Source of the DNA: Lethocerus indicus | Taxonomy: Eukaryota; Arthropoda; Insecta; Hemiptera; Belostomatidae | Length of the DNA stretch: 64,000 bases | Assembly (NCBI GenBank): GCA_019843655.1 | Contig: JACDQD010000011.1 | Coordinates: 7,730,604 to 7,794,603, forward strand | Direction: 5' to 3' | Shown here: in pieces, positions 1 to 12,779 of the stretch | How the letters are laid out: each line of letters starts with the position of its first letter | Position numbering within the stretch: position 1 is the first letter of the stretch | Program-made: the position numbers and the translations under genes | Notes under the pieces: generated by a model | Database searches by the model: none | The model's input: the letters and a program-made list of their open reading frames with translations, nothing else | Told to the model about the DNA's origin: nothing

Positions 1-83
1 TGGAACAACCCTTAGCTCAGGTGGTTTCAAAAACACAGAAAAGTAACCGAGGTTCTCGATATTTAATTGTAACGAATGTATTA

Positions 84-289
84 GATGTACCCAAAAGTAA
101 TCAACAAATTGATAAGATGTATTTTGGTCTTGAGGAGACCTTCAAGAGGGGAATCGAAAATTTGCCGGAAAAGTGGCAGAGAGTTGTCGATAATATTGGT
201 GAATATATAGTAGATTAATAATTAAAGTTTTTTTTTTAGCAAAATAAAATGAATTCCAAAGTCGAAATGTTGATTACTTTGGGTAACCC
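84..289 (+). mobile_element. 206-bp mariner-type deletion derivative, copy 1
   Basis: A short non-autonomous Tc1/mariner-type element. The left terminus reads GATGTACCCAAAAGTAATCA. The right terminus is its inverted counterpart (TGATTACTTTGGGTAACCC). It is flanked by TA at 82-83 and 290-291, the target duplication expected of this superfamily. Between the ends only the last part of a transposase frame survives, followed by an AT-rich 3' stretch. A second copy with the same architecture lies at 22781-22984, so this is an amplified internal-deletion family and not a random fragment. It cannot encode an active transposase. Confidence 0.85.
129..218 (+). pseudogene. Mariner transposase C-terminal remnant
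   Basis: An open frame of about 29 codons ending in TAA at 216-218. It reads like the end of mariner transposases: an FKRGIENLPEKWQRVVD segment followed by GEYIVD and stop. Nothing of the DDD/D catalytic core or the DNA-binding domain is present. The frame is open upstream to position 21, but that part crosses the element's terminal repeat and is not transposase. In the sister copy at 22.8 kb a TGA replaces the Gly codon of this segment. Non-functional remnant. Confidence 0.8.
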
Positions 290-291
290 TA

Positions 292-3200
292 ATAGATGCA
301 TTGTGACCCGTGTTCAGTAATAAGAATAGTGTAATATTTGTGCCAAAATTCGTATGTGACGATATCATATCTCCTTCAAAATTCAATGGTTAATATACTT
401 CGATAAATACTGTTTACTCTTTCAAATTGTGGGCTTTTATTATCGAGTTGATATTTCCAGCGGGCGTTTCTCAACGACCCGGAACAATAATAGAACGAAC
501 GCTTCCCGTTCATATAAATTTTCCGCCAACCGATACAATGAAGAGTGTAGGAAATCCTTTGGGCACACAGGAACAGTGCGGCATTGGCCACGTCTAACCC
601 TATCGCGGGAAGTAATAATTCGGAACGATAGCCGGCGGTCAATCTGAGAGGGAGAGAGAGAGAGAGAGAGGGATGGGAGACTCAGAATCGATACAAAAGC
701 GATATTGAGGCGAGTTTTGGGTACTGGAGGGAGGGAGGGAGGGATGGAGGGACTGGTGAATGCAATAAGGAGGGAGAGTTGAGAAATCCTTGTCAATCAT
801 AGCCGGATTAGCGGGGACAACAAATATTTGTAAGGTGCCCCGAGGAGACGGAACCCTTCCGCCCAGGGGGCCCAGGGACCAGTCCGTTCTGGTCTGCTAA
901 TTAAATTTCGGCGTTTGTGATTCGTCGCACGCCGCCTTCTACAGACCGAAGATACATATCTGGAACTAATAAACTGTATTTAGTGTCAAACTCGGTGCGG
1001 GCCGTAGAGCAAACAGGCGGGGACAGACGTGCTCCAGATGTAGATTGCCAAATACCAAAGTACCAACTTGAAAAGAAGGAAACGAAGCTTCTATAGAACA
1101 CGAGGAGTGATAATTGACTTATAAAGTCCATGACTCCAACACTATCTATTCTAATACATTAAAACTGTCTCTCCTATGTACGATTTCACTTCAATAAGAA
1201 TTGTAATTGAAATGAAGACAAATTGATACCGAAACGTTCCGGATATCGGAGAATCCAGGAACGTTTTGGAAGTAATGAATGGAACCACTAATATAGGTTC
1301 ATATTCGCCAAACTGAAAGGTACATTATCAATTTACAGCGTTTATAAATACAATTACGAAATGTGTATTTTTTTTATATCGCTTTTATTCGCTGTGGATT
1401 GGATGGAACCCAAGATATCGCGAACCTGCTGCTGGCTGTAGATAGATATGTCGTCAAAATGAACATTAGGACAAAGTTGACGGTGTAAGTTGTATTTACT
1501 TTTATGTAAAACATCCTGAACATTGAGCTATATCCCGTTTTTGAGTCCCCGACTTAGTGTTGAAACAGCATAAAACCGTTCATTTTTTTAAGGGGTAGTC
1601 GGACGTCAGCGATTATCCGAGGTGTAACCCCCCGGCGAGGCTTTCCCCTTTCGTTTATCATAAAATAATAAACCCTCGGCTCGCGGTAGGGGTTGGGGAA
1701 TACTGATGTTGTTGGGGGGCGGATGTGCAAAAACCTTCTTCCTTAATCCTCTTACACCCAGTTTTCTCACCCAGATATTTATTAATACCGCGAGGGTGGT
1801 GGCAGCCCTTTCTCCCCCTTCTCGGCGGAGAAGGCCCTGGCCAAGACGTTATGAATATTAATCCGCTCCTCAAAAATACATCTTTAATAATCCTTCCGCC
1901 AGCCCCGACTCCTCCCGAAGAGGACCACGAGGACAGAGGCGGTGGTAAAACAATTTAAACCCCTATATTTGCATAATGAGGGGGTTTCTTCCTTTTTTCA
2001 ACTTTTAATTTTCAAACCACCCCCCAACCACCCCCGCCGCAAAATGGTTCCGATTGTTAATTCTCAGATGACGTGTTCGTACGGAATAAAATGAAAAACT
2101 TTCTATCTCCGCGGAGAAACGGAATCTACTCCCCTCGGGAGTTGATAAAACGAAAAAATATTACGAACGAACGCCGCTGTAAACAATCTTGTAACGCTCT
2201 ACGCTAGATTAACATCTAATTACGAACGCCAGGAAGGGGGCGGTGGCGGGGGCGGGGGATTATTATCGTGGAATTATGGAGATTAGAAGCAATGGTTTTC
2301 CCTCTCTCTCTGTCTCTGAATCTAATCTACTACGAGTGCAAGTGAACTCACGCTCTCAATTAGCGGTAAAAGGTATAAGTATCGCACGAAAACGACCACA
2401 ACCGCCGTTTGAAGCCCCGATTCGATTTGACGCTTTTGTAATTGTTCTTTAACATCCCGATTAAGTACGAATGTTATCGCTACGCGGGTACGTAGAATTA
2501 ACTTTACCAGAAAATAACATAGGAATGTGATACATCGCCTACTTATAACGATACAATGCTGATTGTACAATAAATAAAAAAATTGATACTCTTTTGAGTA
2601 CAAATTCGCCCAATAAGGTTGAGCATTAAAGACAAATTCTTCAATTTGGGTGTCCGCCATCCAATTTTTTACACATATTGATTAATAGAACCAGGAAAAT
2701 GTAAACTAACTCGAAAATAGGTACAGGAGAGCCCATTGTTTGTTGCCGATAGAACATTATAACCATGTTATGCAATAATAAGTAATGTGTTATTATTAGC
2801 CTGGTAATTGTAATTGGCAGGAAACTTTGGGCAACAGGTGTAATAGGTATGCCCATCAACAGTACTCCACGTTTTCATACGTAGATGCCGATGCGTACTT
2901 TAATGTTATTTAATATTATAATTCCGGCCGGTAAACTTCCGTGTCAAATGCGCTTAAAAAATTGATTATTCATGCAGAAGTTTAAAGTCCGGCAATAGGA
3001 CCGATAGGAATTCCGGATTTATTTTCTAAGCGGGGGTCTCGAATAACAGAATATTCTCTCGTGACCGGTAAGCGGCAAATGGCTGGCGAGAGAATTAGAT
3101 TTAAGAAATCCGTCTTCATTTGTGAAACCCCTCTTCTCAGGTGAGAACTATCGGTCTCGCTAATGCCTGTATAAATAGCCAAAAGGGCTGTCCAGATAGC

Positions 3201-4386
3201 TCGGCTTCGACCCCGATCCCGAATTACCACCTCTCTGGCTCCCCGTTAGAAACTCAAACCCGGACCGTGGGGTGACCCCCCCCTCCCCGGAAATGGCACT
3301 CAATCATTGTTTGGAGAAACGAACCTTGCCGCCAGTGATTAGCGATTCGAATCTCGGAGGTGGAAGAAAATTCTAGAAAATCCGCCGCCGAGAAAGCTGT
3401 CGAGCTCCTATGCACCCGAGCCGTTGCCGTGGCATGCCGGCGTTCCAGAAATTTATGAATGCAATTTCACGGCCAGATTAAATCAATTTAATACGCCGGA
3501 GAGATTTCTTATACGGACTTTTTTCCTTCAAGGCTCAAAAGGAGCACGCTTCAACCTGGTCTACTTTACCGACGGATCGTATTGACCACGGCGGAAGGCT
3601 GACACCGCCTACAAAAAGTAGTCGATAAATATTTAGAGAAATAAACTTTAAAAGAGTGAAGGGATGTAAAATGTACCAACTTTCAGGTCAAAACGCCAAC
3701 ATTAAGAAGGAACCTGACATAGACCTTATTGTAAACTAAGCAGTACACACTACTGAATTATTATACGGTATTAATAAAACCATTTCTCAATAAATACGTA
3801 TTTGTTATCGTCAATATTGTCCAGTTACATAACTGAGATAGGTATCGCGTTATATTGTATTACATTTTACGGAAGAATGTATGTTTGTTTATAAATAATG
3901 AAAAGCATAAGAAGATTAGTAGGTCTTTGGTATTAAGCATTATTGTTATTTAGATTTTTTGGTAAGAATAACCCGGGATGTTTCCTTTAGAGCTACCCGA
4001 GCAGGATCCACGTTCGGGTAGAAATGCATAAGGCCTACTATATATTCAACCTGAGCTTGACTCCCGAACATAAAAAGGGGAATAACCCCTGAAGAAAATG
4101 GAGAAGGGATTTACCGTGTCGAGGGGAACGCGATGGTACGTACATATGAGATTTCCTCGCCCCCACCTCCGCCCGCATTGTTCATGCAAATACAGATTTC
4201 TGCGGCGGGGTTTAAGACGCCATTTTGTATTTGTGCATAATAATGTAAAAGGGGGAGCATGTCTCCCCCCGAAACACTCAAAGAGGCTATACCTCAGACG
4301 AAACTTTCCTCTCTCGCCCCCGCTCCTTCAGTGGTATATTCTACGCTCGGAAGATACCAGAACTCGTTTCAGACTCCATTCACGTT
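292..4386. other. Non-coding interval, no gene seen
   Basis: CpG-rich AT/GC mosaic with no frame that resembles a known protein. It contains a GA array (651-671), purine-rich GGGA repeats (about 728-745) and C-rich/G-rich patches near 1760-1930, 2030 and 2230-2260. The open frames here lie in these low-complexity tracts. It is consistent with intergenic DNA or a very large intron. Confidence 0.6.
651..671. repeat. (GA)n microsatellite
   Basis: Uninterrupted AG dinucleotides of about 21 bp preceded by GAGAGGGAGAG. It is one of several GA/CT arrays spread over the window. Confidence 0.9.
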
Positions 4387-4658
4387 AGGATAACAGTTTA
4401 AGCCGGGTTGGAGCTCGCGCTAAAGAAACATTATATTTTTTTTACACCCATGTTAGTACTCGCAAAAGTGTCCCGTGAGGATTGCCACCGAACATACAAT
4501 TTAGATATGAGATGACACATATCTCGGAAACGATATGTTTCTCAAGAATGCGAAACTGGTCTATAAGAGCATAGGATAACAGTTTAAGCCGGGTCAGAGC
4601 GCTAGATAAATTAATGATAAAAAAATGACTTGGAAATTATATGCGAAACTGGTCTATA
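4387..4658. repeat. Two interleaved direct repeats (22 bp and 18 bp)
   Basis: A perfect 22-bp word, beginning AGGATAACAGTTTAAGCC and ending GGGT, occurs at 4387-4408 and 4573-4594. A second perfect word, ATGCGAAACTGGTCTATA, occurs at 4548-4565 and 4641-4658. The order A, B, A, B suggests one ancestral segmental duplication in which the intervening sequence has changed, or two short conserved sites. No coding sequence is associated. Confidence 0.8.
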
Positions 4659-5599
4659 GGAGAAGAAGAGTGATGAGTGAATAACTCCAAAACATAATCA
4701 TTCTGTACTGAGAAAGTTTAGGATGAAAATGCTTCTTTAAAAGTTGCCTTCGCTTATTTTCCCCCTTCGGCTTGGGAGCTCTGAAGTGCTAAGAGACGGG
4801 ACAGTGCGTGTTGCCCAACCCTCCGAATCCAATGGGATTCCCTGCAGAAGTCTCCGCTTCCAGCCTTTTTAAATATTCATCCTCACACCGGATTTAATTC
4901 AGAGAGCCGAAGGGAGGCGTAGACCTCCCCCCCGAAAAAATACAGTGCGAGAAGGGAGAGAGGGCGGCGGTGGCGGGTTTAGGGCGCGATTACAGGGCCC
5001 GTCCAGGACATTGTCGCGTCGCGAAATCAAATGTACACTGAAATCAAATTGGGAGGGATAGAGAGAGAGAGAGAGAGAGAGAGAGGGTAGATCAAGTGGG
5101 CAGAGCAAACACCCGTCGTCACAACACCGAACAATTGAATAAACAATTGAATTCAATCCGATTTCGCATTTTAAATCTATAAAATATTCATGGACCGCCG
5201 CTTCCGGAACTCCAGTTCAACTGTCTGGCGATGATTATGATTATTTTTGCCGTTTACTTTAGTCCTATACAAACTAGTGTTTAATTAAATATATAATTTA
5301 TGTAGAGTTAGCCGAAAGTACTATTTTCCGGCGCTTCATATAGCACGTCCGTCTCAAGATTATTTTGAAAATCTAATACTCGATTTGAGAAGAAGAATAC
5401 TCAAATTTTCCTAATCAGGAATCGTATTAGCCTATTCTACAATTCACTTATAAAATTTGTAAAGGAAATTTTTGAATAAAAAGTGACGCATGATTTCACA
5501 AAACAATATTACTTAAATATTGAATTTAATACAACGCTTAAGAGCATCGAGAAAGCTAAACTTTGGCTAGAAATTTACCTAAAAACAACCTTATTTTAT
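4659..5599. other. Non-coding interval with GA array
   Basis: No supported gene. A (GA)n array sits at 5061-5086 in purine-rich DNA. The rest is AT-rich with no recognised motif. Confidence 0.55.
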
Positions 5600-6178
5600 T
5601 TTGTACAAATAGAACTTTTTTTTATTTTGTACAATCAACATTGAATGTTATAAGTACAAACGCTGTATGTATTTTTTTCACATGTATTTCGTGATAAAAG
5701 GAACCACCAACCAAAGGTGGCACTTTTGACACAAGAACAATTATGATCTAAGAGCTAACAAGATCTCTAGGCCAGCGGCGTTTAAGCCGACGCGGGAGGG
5801 ATAATGGATGGGTAAAAGAGGAAAGGGACTGAACGAGTGGATTAGGATGAGGAGAAAGGCAGGAGTGGAACTTCAGGAACCGAGATTTAGCGACTTCATC
5901 GACTGTCGGTATGTTGAGGTCATGGTGGATTGTGTGGTTAGAAACATACCGGGGAGCACTAAGGATTGTACGCAGGACTTTTGACTGAAATCTCTGGATG
6001 CGAGCAATGTCGGATGTCTCGGTGGAACCCCATAGCTCTATACCGTATGTCCATGTCGGTTTAAGTATAACTTTGTATATTGTCAATTTGTTACTTAAGG
6101 TCAATTTCGATGTCCGTTTTAGTAATGGTCTTAAAAGTCCAAATTTTCGGTTTAAGTCGATTATTTTGAGTCGGGATT
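5600..6178 (-). mobile_element. 5'-truncated jockey-clade LINE, 3' end
   Basis: The 3' end of a non-LTR retrotransposon on the minus strand. It consists of the C-terminal reverse-transcriptase region (6178-5748), then about 150 bp of 3' untranslated sequence ending in A-rich TTGTACAAAATAAAAAAAAG near 5615-5630. Loss of everything upstream of the RT C-terminal region is the usual 5' truncation of target-primed retrotransposition. Related pieces occur at about 9.2-9.4 kb (plus strand) and about 22.0-22.1 kb (3' UTR only). Exact ends are uncertain because I could not identify a clear target-site duplication. Confidence 0.75.
5748..6178 (-). pseudogene. Jockey-type reverse transcriptase, C-terminal fragment
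   Basis: Open for about 140 codons on the minus strand, entering from a stop just upstream of 6178 and ending at 5748. It carries the conserved tail of jockey/LINE RTs: a RKFGLLRPLLK...SKLTLSNKL stretch, then YKVILKPTWTYGIELWGST, then QRFQSKVLRTILSAPRYVSN, followed by the HDLNIPTVDEV segment and a basic C-terminus. The catalytic YADD region lies upstream and is missing, so it is non-functional. The frame is nearly intact, so the insertion is moderately young. Confidence 0.85.
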
Positions 6179-9100
6179 AAAAAGAACCTAGAGAGACCAA
6201 ACTGGAATTGTCACACTAGGCTGAAGAGTAAAACAGTCGTTTACAACCATGCGGTCCTGCATACAGGACCTGAGTGGAAAATAGCACGTACGAAAAAATA
6301 AGAGGTACAACTAAAAATGCCAACATCCGTTTTAGCTCCATCAGAATTTTTCCCTATCATTCATACCACTACCGTACCATAATGTTCCCCAATCCCAGGT
6401 CTCTCCCTGTTGAACCCCATAAATCCTACCCGATTTAAAAGACACGTTCGCCCGGAACTTGTACCTGAACTAACTAACGCCTGCGGGTATCGGAGTGAAA
6501 AAAAAGAGAATCAGGGCTGCGGCCTCCGTTATTTCATAATTTCGGTAGGGGCAAAAGAAAGAGCCGGCGTGAGCGACAAGAGTCGCGCCACTCTTGACGT
6601 GCGGACGACTAACAACTGGATAATGACTGGACGGAATCTGTTGACTTTTTAAAAAGAGGAACCCGTTTCTTAATAAAGGATTCGTGTTGTGGATTTGAAG
6701 GGGGAGTGGGCGTCCCTTTCACCCGGGTCCCTCTCTCCTCTACCCCAATCCAATTATACCGGTAGGCAGAATTGATTTTTTTTTATCAATTCCGTCCATT
6801 TATCTCAAATATTTAAAGTTTAAATATGTTCGATAGTCTCCAGTGCGAACTATGCGCAAACAATAGACCATAAGCTTTTAGGTCTAATTTGGTAGCATTT
6901 TTAAATTTATTTAACCAATCTTACCAACATCAGAAATAAAGATCGTAATGAGCTATTAGTTGTTGGGTAATATCGAATAATATTTTAATTTCTGTGAAAA
7001 AATGTGGCTTGCACAAATGAACAAATATCAATTAGAATTAATTTAATAGGCATTTTCTCTTTCCATTTAACTCCGGCCTGAAGCTAGACCGGTTTCAGTC
7101 ATGATACTATGACATACTAATGCTCTCTCTCTTTACTTGTTATAAGAGACCCCTGTATAGGATCGAACGCTTAAAACCGAAAATCTCGAACTGAAGAAAT
7201 AAATATCCCTCGGCAGGATTTCATTCTTTCGAGGTTTTAGGGCGTTTTAGAGAAACGGGATATTATACAATAATGGTAATTTATTCAGATTTTAAAAGAG
7301 CGTTTCCAATCTCACAATCTTTGCATGTATATGGCGACCGCTTTAATTATACGTGTGTACGATTGTCTGCTTTTCCTGTATAAATGCAGATATTTAGTAG
7401 CGTTTAAGTTATGGCGTTGATTACAGCCTTGAACGTTTGACGAGATGAAGGGGATCGAAAAAGGTGGGCGGACGAGCGATTCCTGTGCCGCCATTTATAG
7501 TTAAATCCTGACCGATATAAATCAATTGAAAATTTGTGTAAATTCAAAGTGGTTTTTATTTCTGTTTATTTAAGCGCTTATTTATTCGTTAAAAAATTTT
7601 TTAAGAAGCCTATGCTATGACAAGTAATAAGTAACGAAATGCATACAAGACTTATTTATTATATATTCGGATTGTAATTGATGTTCAGAAATTCAGCGGA
7701 TTATTAATTCATTTGATTCAATACAATAGTATACACGCTTACTGTCATTTCTATGAGATTTTATTATTTAAAATGGCTCCAGAATTATTTCTCACTTTTT
7801 TTTATTATTAAATTCCTCTTGTTTATCACCCAGGAATTAACTGTCAGTTTGCACGAGAGGAGAAAAGAAGGAAAACTTGAATGTTGATTCATAACAAAAT
7901 TGCAATCACTAGACGGAGTGCTACTGACGATGCCGAAAACCGAAAGCTAAAGTAGACGCAGAATATGCCAAATTTTTACTTACTGACCCCCAGATACCTT
8001 AAGAGTAGGATGACTTATAAGTAACCTCGGTTGTACCCCATATGATGGTGTGAATTTAAATGAAGGGATGGATGAACTATATTCCTATCCGAATAAGTCA
8101 AAGTATATATATTTTTTCATTTGATTCTCCAATTCTGGTCGGCATTTGTGCTCGTCAACCTCTCTCTGAGAACTGAATCATTGGCCAATTCCAACGTACA
8201 ATAAATGCTTTAGATTTCTCAGTACGAATATCCCATTAGAGTCGTCCGATTTTAAATCTAAATGCGAGAGGGGCCGTGGCTTAATCGCCGCCGGACGACT
8301 CCCGGGGCATTTCTCCGATTCAATTCAGCGTCTCCGGGAAGTTTCAATTATGCCCCGACATTGAATCCCCGACGTTGAAAAATTCGCAGCGCGTTCATCC
8401 CCAAAAAGACGGACGTTAACACTTGAATGGGCCCGCCGCCGCCCCCAACGTAATTACTCCGTGAGGGGTGGTAAAAATGTCAAAGAAATCCCCGTAGGGA
8501 CGGCGGGCGGAGTATAGGGTGACTAATTCACGGGCTCTAAACGCCGAGGGGGCAAGGTTCAAAGTCGGAGAACAAATAAGGGCGCCAGGAAGCAACAGAG
8601 AGGAGGAATTTTTAAAAAGATTAAACGGCTCACGGAATCAACGAGGAGTTCCGGAGGGACGCGGAGGCCCCTTCCACTTTTAAACTTGATACTTAGGGGG
8701 CGAGATGACGGTTCGAGATATCGCCCAGGGATCATAGGATCACCCGAAGTTCGTCTGTCCCACCTGATAGACAAACAGTGGAATCAATTCTGAGTGGAAT
8801 TCGAAACTCGGAGGATATAGGCGGATGAATTTTCGATAGAATGACTAACACAATAACTTTTGACTGTTGCCCCCCCTCGTGGTGATTCACTACGGCGTAC
8901 ACCCCATGAATTCACCCCGTGTACACCGCGTGTACAACTCTGAAAACCGATGCGACCATAATTTTGGAAAATAATAATGCCAGTGACGTTATTCGGGTCG
9001 GATTTTATATTTACATCCTGCCAACATTTTGAATGTTTCAATAAATGAACGTATAAAAGATTCAACTAAACAAGTTCCTGTACTCTACTGTAGTCAGTAA

Positions 9101-9184
9101 AATATAAAGATAGGGAAATTGATGTAATTCGCATATGAAAGAATAAAGTAGATAAAGGCAAATATTACCTTAGCCTAATAATTA
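6179..9184. other. Non-coding interval
   Basis: No gene recognised. Short GC-rich islands at about 8260-8540 contrast with AT-rich flanks. A cluster of CGTGTACA-like words lies at about 8893-8939. The open frames are short and low-complexity. Confidence 0.55.
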
Positions 9185-9400
9185 TCTAACCTAATTTTCG
9201 CTCCTTCTCCTTAAGCCTTCCAGATTCCAATCGAATGCTCCCCGGTATGTTTCCAATCGCACTCTTCGCCGCGACCTCAACATACCCTACAGTGGTCCGA
9301 GTCATAAAATCTCCCCCAGAGATCTTCTCTGTCTAGAATTGTAGCTTAAGTCCTCGGTTTTTATTGTTAATTTTCCCAATTATCAGATCAACATTGTAAA
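9185..9400 (+). mobile_element. Degraded jockey-type LINE fragment
   Basis: Plus-strand DNA that aligns by eye with the minus strand of the 5.6-6.2 kb LINE. The shared words GCTCCCCGGTATGTTTC (about 9237-9253) and GACCTCAACATACC occur in the same order and spacing. They correspond to the APRYVSN...DLNIPT part of the RT tail. Frameshifts and substitutions have destroyed the frame. Downstream sequence to about 9400 is probably its 3' UTR. Confidence 0.65.
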
Positions 9401-10360
9401 ACAATTCGAGTAGCCTCTATATAGTAGGACGGAATGCATGTACGAACTATTATTTGTACATCGTTTATCTCGATGTCCTGTTTGTGTTCATAGAAAAATA
9501 TTTGTAATTTGTAACTATCTGTCTAGAATCTGTCTATCAGAGGGGTGATTATCATGCAAACCATGGTCAGGACAAATACATTGTACCTATAGCATGTACT
9601 GATTGTTGTGCAATGAAAACAAGTAATAAATAAGGGAGACATCTCCCCGTTTACGAACGAAACTTAGGAGGACAGCAATCTTGCCAAGTCCAATAAGATT
9701 TCGAAAATAATGCGAATTCGGAGGGCGCTATTAGCCTTGACGCCTGTCCGAGTGGGCGACTCGATCCAGAGAAAGGTGGAGGGCAACAAAGGAGCGGAAA
9801 TGTTGAAACAGTGATGAGAAAGAGAGGGAGGGAGGGAGAGAGGGAGAGAGAGGGAGGATGTGCGCCATTACTCCGAGGTAGGTAGGTAGGTAGGCCGGGA
9901 ACAATTCTGAGTGGCGCCACTTTCAAGCACTGGACTGTACTGTAATATAGCGCCCACGCAGCTAGCACTCTCCACTCGATAGCCATTGCTTCGAGTCTCG
10001 TTACGAAACCGTTCTCGTAATACGAATCGGAGCCGGAATTATTTGGCAATACAGAGAACAAGCTGGGAATTTCAACTATACAACTGTTTCGCGCACTGTA
10101 AGTGGGACGGTGCCACCACTACTGCTATCACTGTCGAAATATGACCGCTACCGCCGCTCGGGAGCAGCACTATCTACGATCATTTGAATCAGTCTGGAGT
10201 ATCTGCTTGTTGTGGCCTGAGAGGATTTGAAATACAGTAACTAATAAAAAAATAATGAATGACATTCCCAAACAGTAAAACATCGGACAAACAAAAAACG
10301 GTACAAGTGCACAGACGTACGGGATGACCGTGCAGACAGAAAACTGTGAAAACTGTGAAG
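9401..10360. other. Non-coding interval, purine-rich
   Basis: No gene. Contains a GGGA/GAGA purine tract at about 9820-9858 and a (GGTA)n tract at 9876-9894. Confidence 0.5.
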
Positions 10361-10510
10361 AATGAAAAAAAAGTTGATATTGATATTGGTCGTCTTGACA
10401 ACGTTATAGGATTAAGATTTATGCGCAGTCTCACGAAACAAGCTATAATTATTTGGTAAAATCTGGATAAATTGAAATGTGAACTGAAAGTTACACTGGC
10501 CCATAGAGGG
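10361..10510 (-). mobile_element. piggyBac-like MITE, partial copy 1
   Basis: Right-hand half of the TTAA MITE seen complete at 19123-19352. It shares GATATTGATATTGGT, the GGATTAAGATTTATGCGC segment, ATTATTTGGTAAAATCTGG and the terminus GGCCCATAGAGGG. The terminus is followed by TTAT where TTAA is expected. The left end is missing. The strand of a non-coding MITE is arbitrary. Confidence 0.75.
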
Positions 10511-12739
10511 TTATTTAAGTTTATTCCGCCCTATTATGTTTCTGTGCTCTCTTGTGAATATATTGCAGAATATCTAAGAGGACCTAATGGACGTTCCTGT
10601 CTAAATTGACCAATTGTCTTGTAGATAAACTCTAAATAGACCCCCAATATGTGGTAAAGAATCCGAAATGCTAGAAAATCTATTATTCTTTCCGCCGAAT
10701 GCCGATACGGCAAATAAAAAGGGAGAAAAGAAAAATATTTAAAATAGGTATTTAATAAATTTTAAGATTCTGAAATAAAGAAAATTAAGTCTCCGTTTAC
10801 GTCGAACACAATCAGATAAGAAATGATTGATGAAAAATCCGTACGTCTCCTCCTCGGCTGTAGGTGAACACAGCGACTGTTAATATTCATGAACCCCTGG
10901 GACCGGGATTCTTTCTTTCCATGTCGCTTTAATTTCTCTATTCCACTTTACCTCCTATTAAATTTACATTCGGTAGGGATATTCGGCTCTGATTTTTGGT
11001 TTTTTTTTATACCTTTTACCGATGTCATTTTCCGACTAATGAATTCCGAACCTCGCCTGTTGTATAATATTACAACTTTTTCTTTTCTTTCCCTCTTCCG
11101 TTCCGAAAGCTTCGTGTGCACCAGGAGATACGACGAAACGCTTAATATCATGCTCGGATAATCATTAATAATAATCTATATTCAATTCAAATAGAATGGT
11201 AACACAAAGGCCCCGTTTAATAGAATGATTCTAACGCAAAAGTGAATCCGAATAATTCACTCGAAAATAACGCATTGAATGCTAAGAAGTATACAAAGGA
11301 ATTATTATGTACTGGAATTTTAGTCCAATAGAGATGTTAATGTATAAAATTATGTATATACTAATATTGTCAGTCACCCCTACCAAGAAGAAGCATTAAA
11401 ATTTATATTTTTCAGATCGACTAAATAATTAGCCATTGAGTACTTATAGTGATCAGATTATATTCGGATTAACAGGGTAAGGTTTTTCTCAATTTTTTTC
11501 TCCTAATACGATTCATTTTAATTAATTCTTCTTAATTTAATCGAGTTATTCTATTTAATGAATTCAGAGTGCCTCATAAATATTTGATTATGAAAAATGC
11601 TCGAGAATATAAGACTAGCGGGCAAAGAATATATACGAAGTTAATCGTTTAACATTTTAGTATTTGTAAACTGAAGCCGAGTAAGGTCCATTTATGTAGG
11701 GATCGAAATAATCTATCAATTAAATATCTATCAATTTCCGGATACCGTTTCTTTTTAATAATAATTTGAACAATAAACACTTACCTTAAACTTCTTTGAG
11801 CGTTATTTCCTCGTGTAGGCCATCCTTTAATTCCAGGTTTTCCAGACGTACTAATCCTCTTGTCGGGCGGATACCAGACAATACGACAATGTATAAAACT
11901 CGGTCTCGCCTGTAAAGTCAGGATACGTTCTTCAAAATATTCTATATTTTAAATAAGATAATCCTTAATATTCCATATTCATATTTTTGGATTATTTGTT
12001 TATATCGACATTAAGCTTCTTGTATTATATTAATGATATAATTTTCTTTCCCAAATTTTCGATAGCAATTAGAGACGTCGTACAATTCAATTTTAGTAAT
12101 TCGATTTTTTATAATTCGAATTTTAATAATGTTGAAAAACCAAAATTAGGATTAATGACCGGAGCCTGTTCGGCAAATACAGAAACGAATTAATAGTGTA
12201 ATTACCGTAACAGAATATTTAACGGTTGTGAATATTAAGAGGGTACAGAATAAATTACTCACATTAGCATTTGTATAATTGGCCGACGATCACACGCAGT
12301 GTCCGTGTGTGTTGCAACATTGTTACTAAAGCACGTTGCGACGCCGGATGACACTCGCCTGGAAAGTAAATCGATCTATTATAACGAAGCAATAATAATT
12401 ACAAAGGAATTTTTCCATCCTTTGCGCACGAAATGAACGGCATTTTACAGTAAAGTTCCAATCAAACGCTATTCCCTTCATATAGTGAAGGGGGTTTTTT
12501 AAATGTCGGAACTATTTTTATTCCAAAATTCATACTTATTAAATTAAATTTTTTAGAAGAACTTTTAGAGAGTGTAAATATTAGATATTAATTTTATTTT
12601 CAGAAAATTGTATTCCTCTTATAATTATTAGTGTCAATATTAAGTATTGACCGCGTGTCATTGGCGAATCATACCGAACATATTATTACAATTCAGGGCT
12701 TGGTTTTTCCTCCACATAAATTCCGCGAGGTAGGATGTT

Positions 12740-12779
12740 CCTACATGATCCTGCATGATCCTACAGGATCCTACATGAT
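12740..12779. repeat. Four tandem 10-bp units
   Basis: Four consecutive units, CCTACATGAT, CCTGCATGAT, CCTACAGGAT and CCTACATGAT. Only single-base differences separate them. Confidence 0.85.

Noticed and set aside
6245..6275. Short inverted repeat GGTCCTG...CAGGACC
   Set aside because: Only a 7-bp stem with no neighbouring features; expected by chance in 64 kb.
9651..10061. 136-codon minus-strand open frame
   Set aside because: It runs through GGGA/GAGA and GGTA repeats giving Ser/Leu/Pro-rich sequence; no family resemblance and no splice context.
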